DNA of 13,636 nucleotides, from the NCBI GenBank assembly GCA_934087515.1, contig CAKOIY010000018.1:1-13636 (forward strand). The letters are read 5' to 3'. How positions within the stretch are numbered: position 1 is the stretch's first letter; each line of letters starts with the position of its first letter. This document shows, one piece after another, positions 12,995 through 13,636 of this stretch. A program made the position numbers and the translations under genes. The stretch is from an uncultured Bacilli bacterium. GTDB lineage: Bacteria; Bacillota_I; Bacilli_A; RF39; UBA660. The notes below the pieces were generated by a model. That model saw only the letters and a program-made list of their open reading frames with translations. It did no database searches and was not told the DNA's origin.

Positions 12995-13022
12995 ATTTTA
13001 AAACAATAAATAGATATTTCAA
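12995..13022 (-). promoter_or_regulatory. promoter of the DUF192 gene
   Basis: TTGAAA (13017-13022, 5 of 6), a 16-base spacer and TAAAAT (12995-13000, 5 of 6) on the minus strand, just upstream of AGGTGA. Confidence 0.6.
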
Positions 13023-13063
13023 ACAAATTTTCAAAAAAACTCAAAAAAAATACAAAAATAGTA

Positions 13064-13093
13064 TTGCTTTTTTATAAAAAAATATGTTATTAT
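13064..13093 (+). promoter_or_regulatory. promoter of the tRNA pair
   Basis: TTGCTT (13064-13069), an 18-base spacer and TATTAT (13088-13093) with the TG extension. It lies 18 bases before the first tRNA. Confidence 0.55.
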
Positions 13094-13111
13094 TAAGAAG
13101 TCAAAGAAAAC

Positions 13112-13188
13112 GGACCCTTAGCTCAGTTGGTTAGAGCATCCGGCTCATAACCGGGCGGTCGTAGGTTCGAGTCCTACAGGGTCCACCA
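13112..13188 (+). tRNA. tRNA with CAT anticodon (probably Ile2, otherwise elongator Met)
   Basis: A full cloverleaf: acceptor GGACCCT/AGGGTCC, D-loop AGTTGGTTA, anticodon loop CTCATAA with CAT at 13146-13148, T-loop TTCGAGT, and an encoded CCA. It lacks the initiator features, so it is not tRNA-fMet. The body closely resembles the Bacillus tRNA that carries lysidine at C34 and reads AUA (Ile2), including the GGACC acceptor and the GTAGG T-stem as I remember them. Anticodon alone would label it Met. The anticodon stem closes with one G-T pair. Confidence 0.95.
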
Positions 13189-13195
13189 TTCATAT

Positions 13196-13280
13196 GCGGG
13201 TGTGGCGGAATTGGCAGACGCACTAGACTTAGGATCTAGCGGAGTAATCCATGGGGGTTCAAGTCCCTTCACCCGCACCA
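13196..13280 (+). tRNA. tRNA-Leu, anticodon TAG
   Basis: A class II tRNA with a long variable arm: acceptor GCGGGTG/CACCCGC, anticodon stem CTAGA/TCTAG with TAG at 13230-13232, T-loop TTCAAGT, and an encoded CCA. It lies seven bases after the first tRNA and is surely co-transcribed with it. Confidence 0.97.
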
Positions 13281-13323
13281 TTAAAGAATCTGGTTGAACT
13301 TTGGTTCAATTTACTAATAAATG

Positions 13324-13351
13324 TCAATTCTAGAAAGGGAATTGATTTTTT
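13324..13351 (+). terminator. intrinsic terminator of the tRNA pair
   Basis: The stem TCAATTC/GAATTGA (13324-13330 with 13339-13345), with an 8-base loop and six T, lies 43 bases after tRNA-Leu. A smaller hairpin TTGAAC/GTTCAA at 13294-13309 precedes it. Confidence 0.7.
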
Positions 13352-13378
13352 GTTGTGTGAAAAGAAAGAGATGATTTA

Positions 13379-13540
13379 ATGGTAAAGATTATTAAAGAAG
13401 ATTTAGATATTGAAGAAGCACTTAAAAAGAAATTAGAATTTATATGTAGTTTTTGTAATACTGATTGTGAAATTAAGAAAGGTTCAATTAGAACAATAGA
13501 AAGAACAAACTCCCCAATTATATGTATCGGAAAAAATTGA
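13379..13540 (+). CDS. short cysteine-containing ORF, probably frameshifted remnant
   Basis: 53 codons from ATG 13379-13381 to TGA 13538-13540, behind only a weak ribosome site (AAAGAGATGAT). The peptide has a charged helical start (1-20) and CSFCNTDC at 23-30, like half of a small zinc-binding knuckle; a lone C49 lies near the end. The +1 frame continues through EKIEAKDIYLVTKN and stops at TAA 13572-13574, exactly where a terminator hairpin begins. Deleting one C of the CCCC run near 13512-13515 would join the frames into 66 codons. Small zinc-knuckle proteins of this kind occur in phages and islands next to tRNA genes, but no such element is visible. It could also be an intact short gene or chance. 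Confidence 0.4.
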   Translation: MVKIIKEDLDIEEALKKKLEFICSFCNTDCEIKKGSIRTIERTNSPIICIGKN

Positions 13541-13573
13541 AGCAAAAGATATTTATTTGGTTACAAAAAACTA

Positions 13574-13603
13574 AAAAACTACCTCATTTTAGAGATAGTT
13601 TTT
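13574..13603. terminator. hairpin terminator after the short ORF
   Basis: A 12-bp stem with one mismatch (13574-13585 with 13592-13603; AAAAACTA pairs with TAGTTTTT) and a 6-base loop. T-runs on both strands allow it to serve the short ORF on plus and an unseen minus-strand gene from the right. I see nothing else in the last 33 bases. Confidence 0.7.
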
Positions 13604-13636
13604 AAATTGATTTATCTTTTTAAAACTTTACTAATA

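Noticed and set aside
13292..13311. Hairpin TTGAAC/GTTCAA after tRNA-Leu as the main terminator
   Set aside because: Only three T follow it; the next hairpin at 13324-13351 has a proper T-run and is the better terminator.
13330..13545. Minus-strand 71-codon frame opposite the last short ORF
   Set aside because: No ribosome site; it runs through the tRNA terminator and the product is low-complexity Ser/Phe/Ile-rich.
1..13636. Mycoplasma-type code (TGA as Trp)
   Set aside because: All conserved genes are full length without in-frame TGA, and the Trp codons examined are TGG.
1..13636. CRISPR array, insertion sequence, prophage or defence island
   Set aside because: No regularly spaced repeats, transposase, integrase or nuclease/helicase motifs are visible; repeats seen are terminator stems or short promoter elements.

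Overview
The window is a compact, AT-rich stretch (GC roughly 30% by eye) of a bacterial chromosome. It most resembles a low-GC Firmicutes member of the Bacilli, perhaps an uncultured gut lineage near Erysipelotrichales, RF39 or Acholeplasmatales. That placement is an inference from gene content: HU, YutD, the sporulation protein YunB, SpoVT-like regulators, RasP/RseP-type protease next to CdsA, and purine-rich Shine-Dalgarno sites. Tryptophan is TGG and no conserved gene carries an in-frame TGA, so the standard bacterial code applies, not the Mycoplasma code. All 16 complete protein genes I trust end in TAA (11) or TAG (5), none in TGA.

Layout. At 1-938 (minus) is the 5' three quarters of a CCA-adding tRNA nucleotidyltransferase, cut by the left edge. 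HU (1075-1350), YutD (1454-1732), YunB (1772-2443) and an acidic tail-anchored protein of unknown function (2487-3332) follow, all on minus. A small ferredoxin (3438-3629) runs on plus and converges through a shared 16-bp hairpin on two related membrane-anchored, threonine/serine-rich surface proteins (3683-5066, minus) that look like SipW/TasA-type exported proteins. Next come rseP and cdsA (5221-7086, minus), a large type II P-type cation ATPase (7215-9839, minus) and an unrecognised helical protein (9950-10864, minus).

The right part holds a regulatory cluster. Two tandem SpoVT-like regulators (10964-11911, minus) are divergent from a protein with two XRE helix-turn-helix domains (12011-12448, plus). 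The shared promoter region carries repeated AATTGT elements. A 44-residue membrane peptide (12507-12641), a DUF192 protein (12657-12977, minus) and two tRNA genes (CAT and Leu-TAG, 13112-13280) follow. The last 360 bases hold a short cysteine-containing reading frame that looks truncated by a frameshift.

No mobile element, CRISPR array or defence system is visible. The least explained parts are the surface-protein pair with its small two-cysteine module, the SpoVT-like/XRE divergent cluster, the 44-residue membrane peptide, and the 281- and 304-residue proteins without a recognised family. Two habits recur: extended -10 promoters (TGnTATAAT) and terminator hairpins that contain or touch the stop codon.
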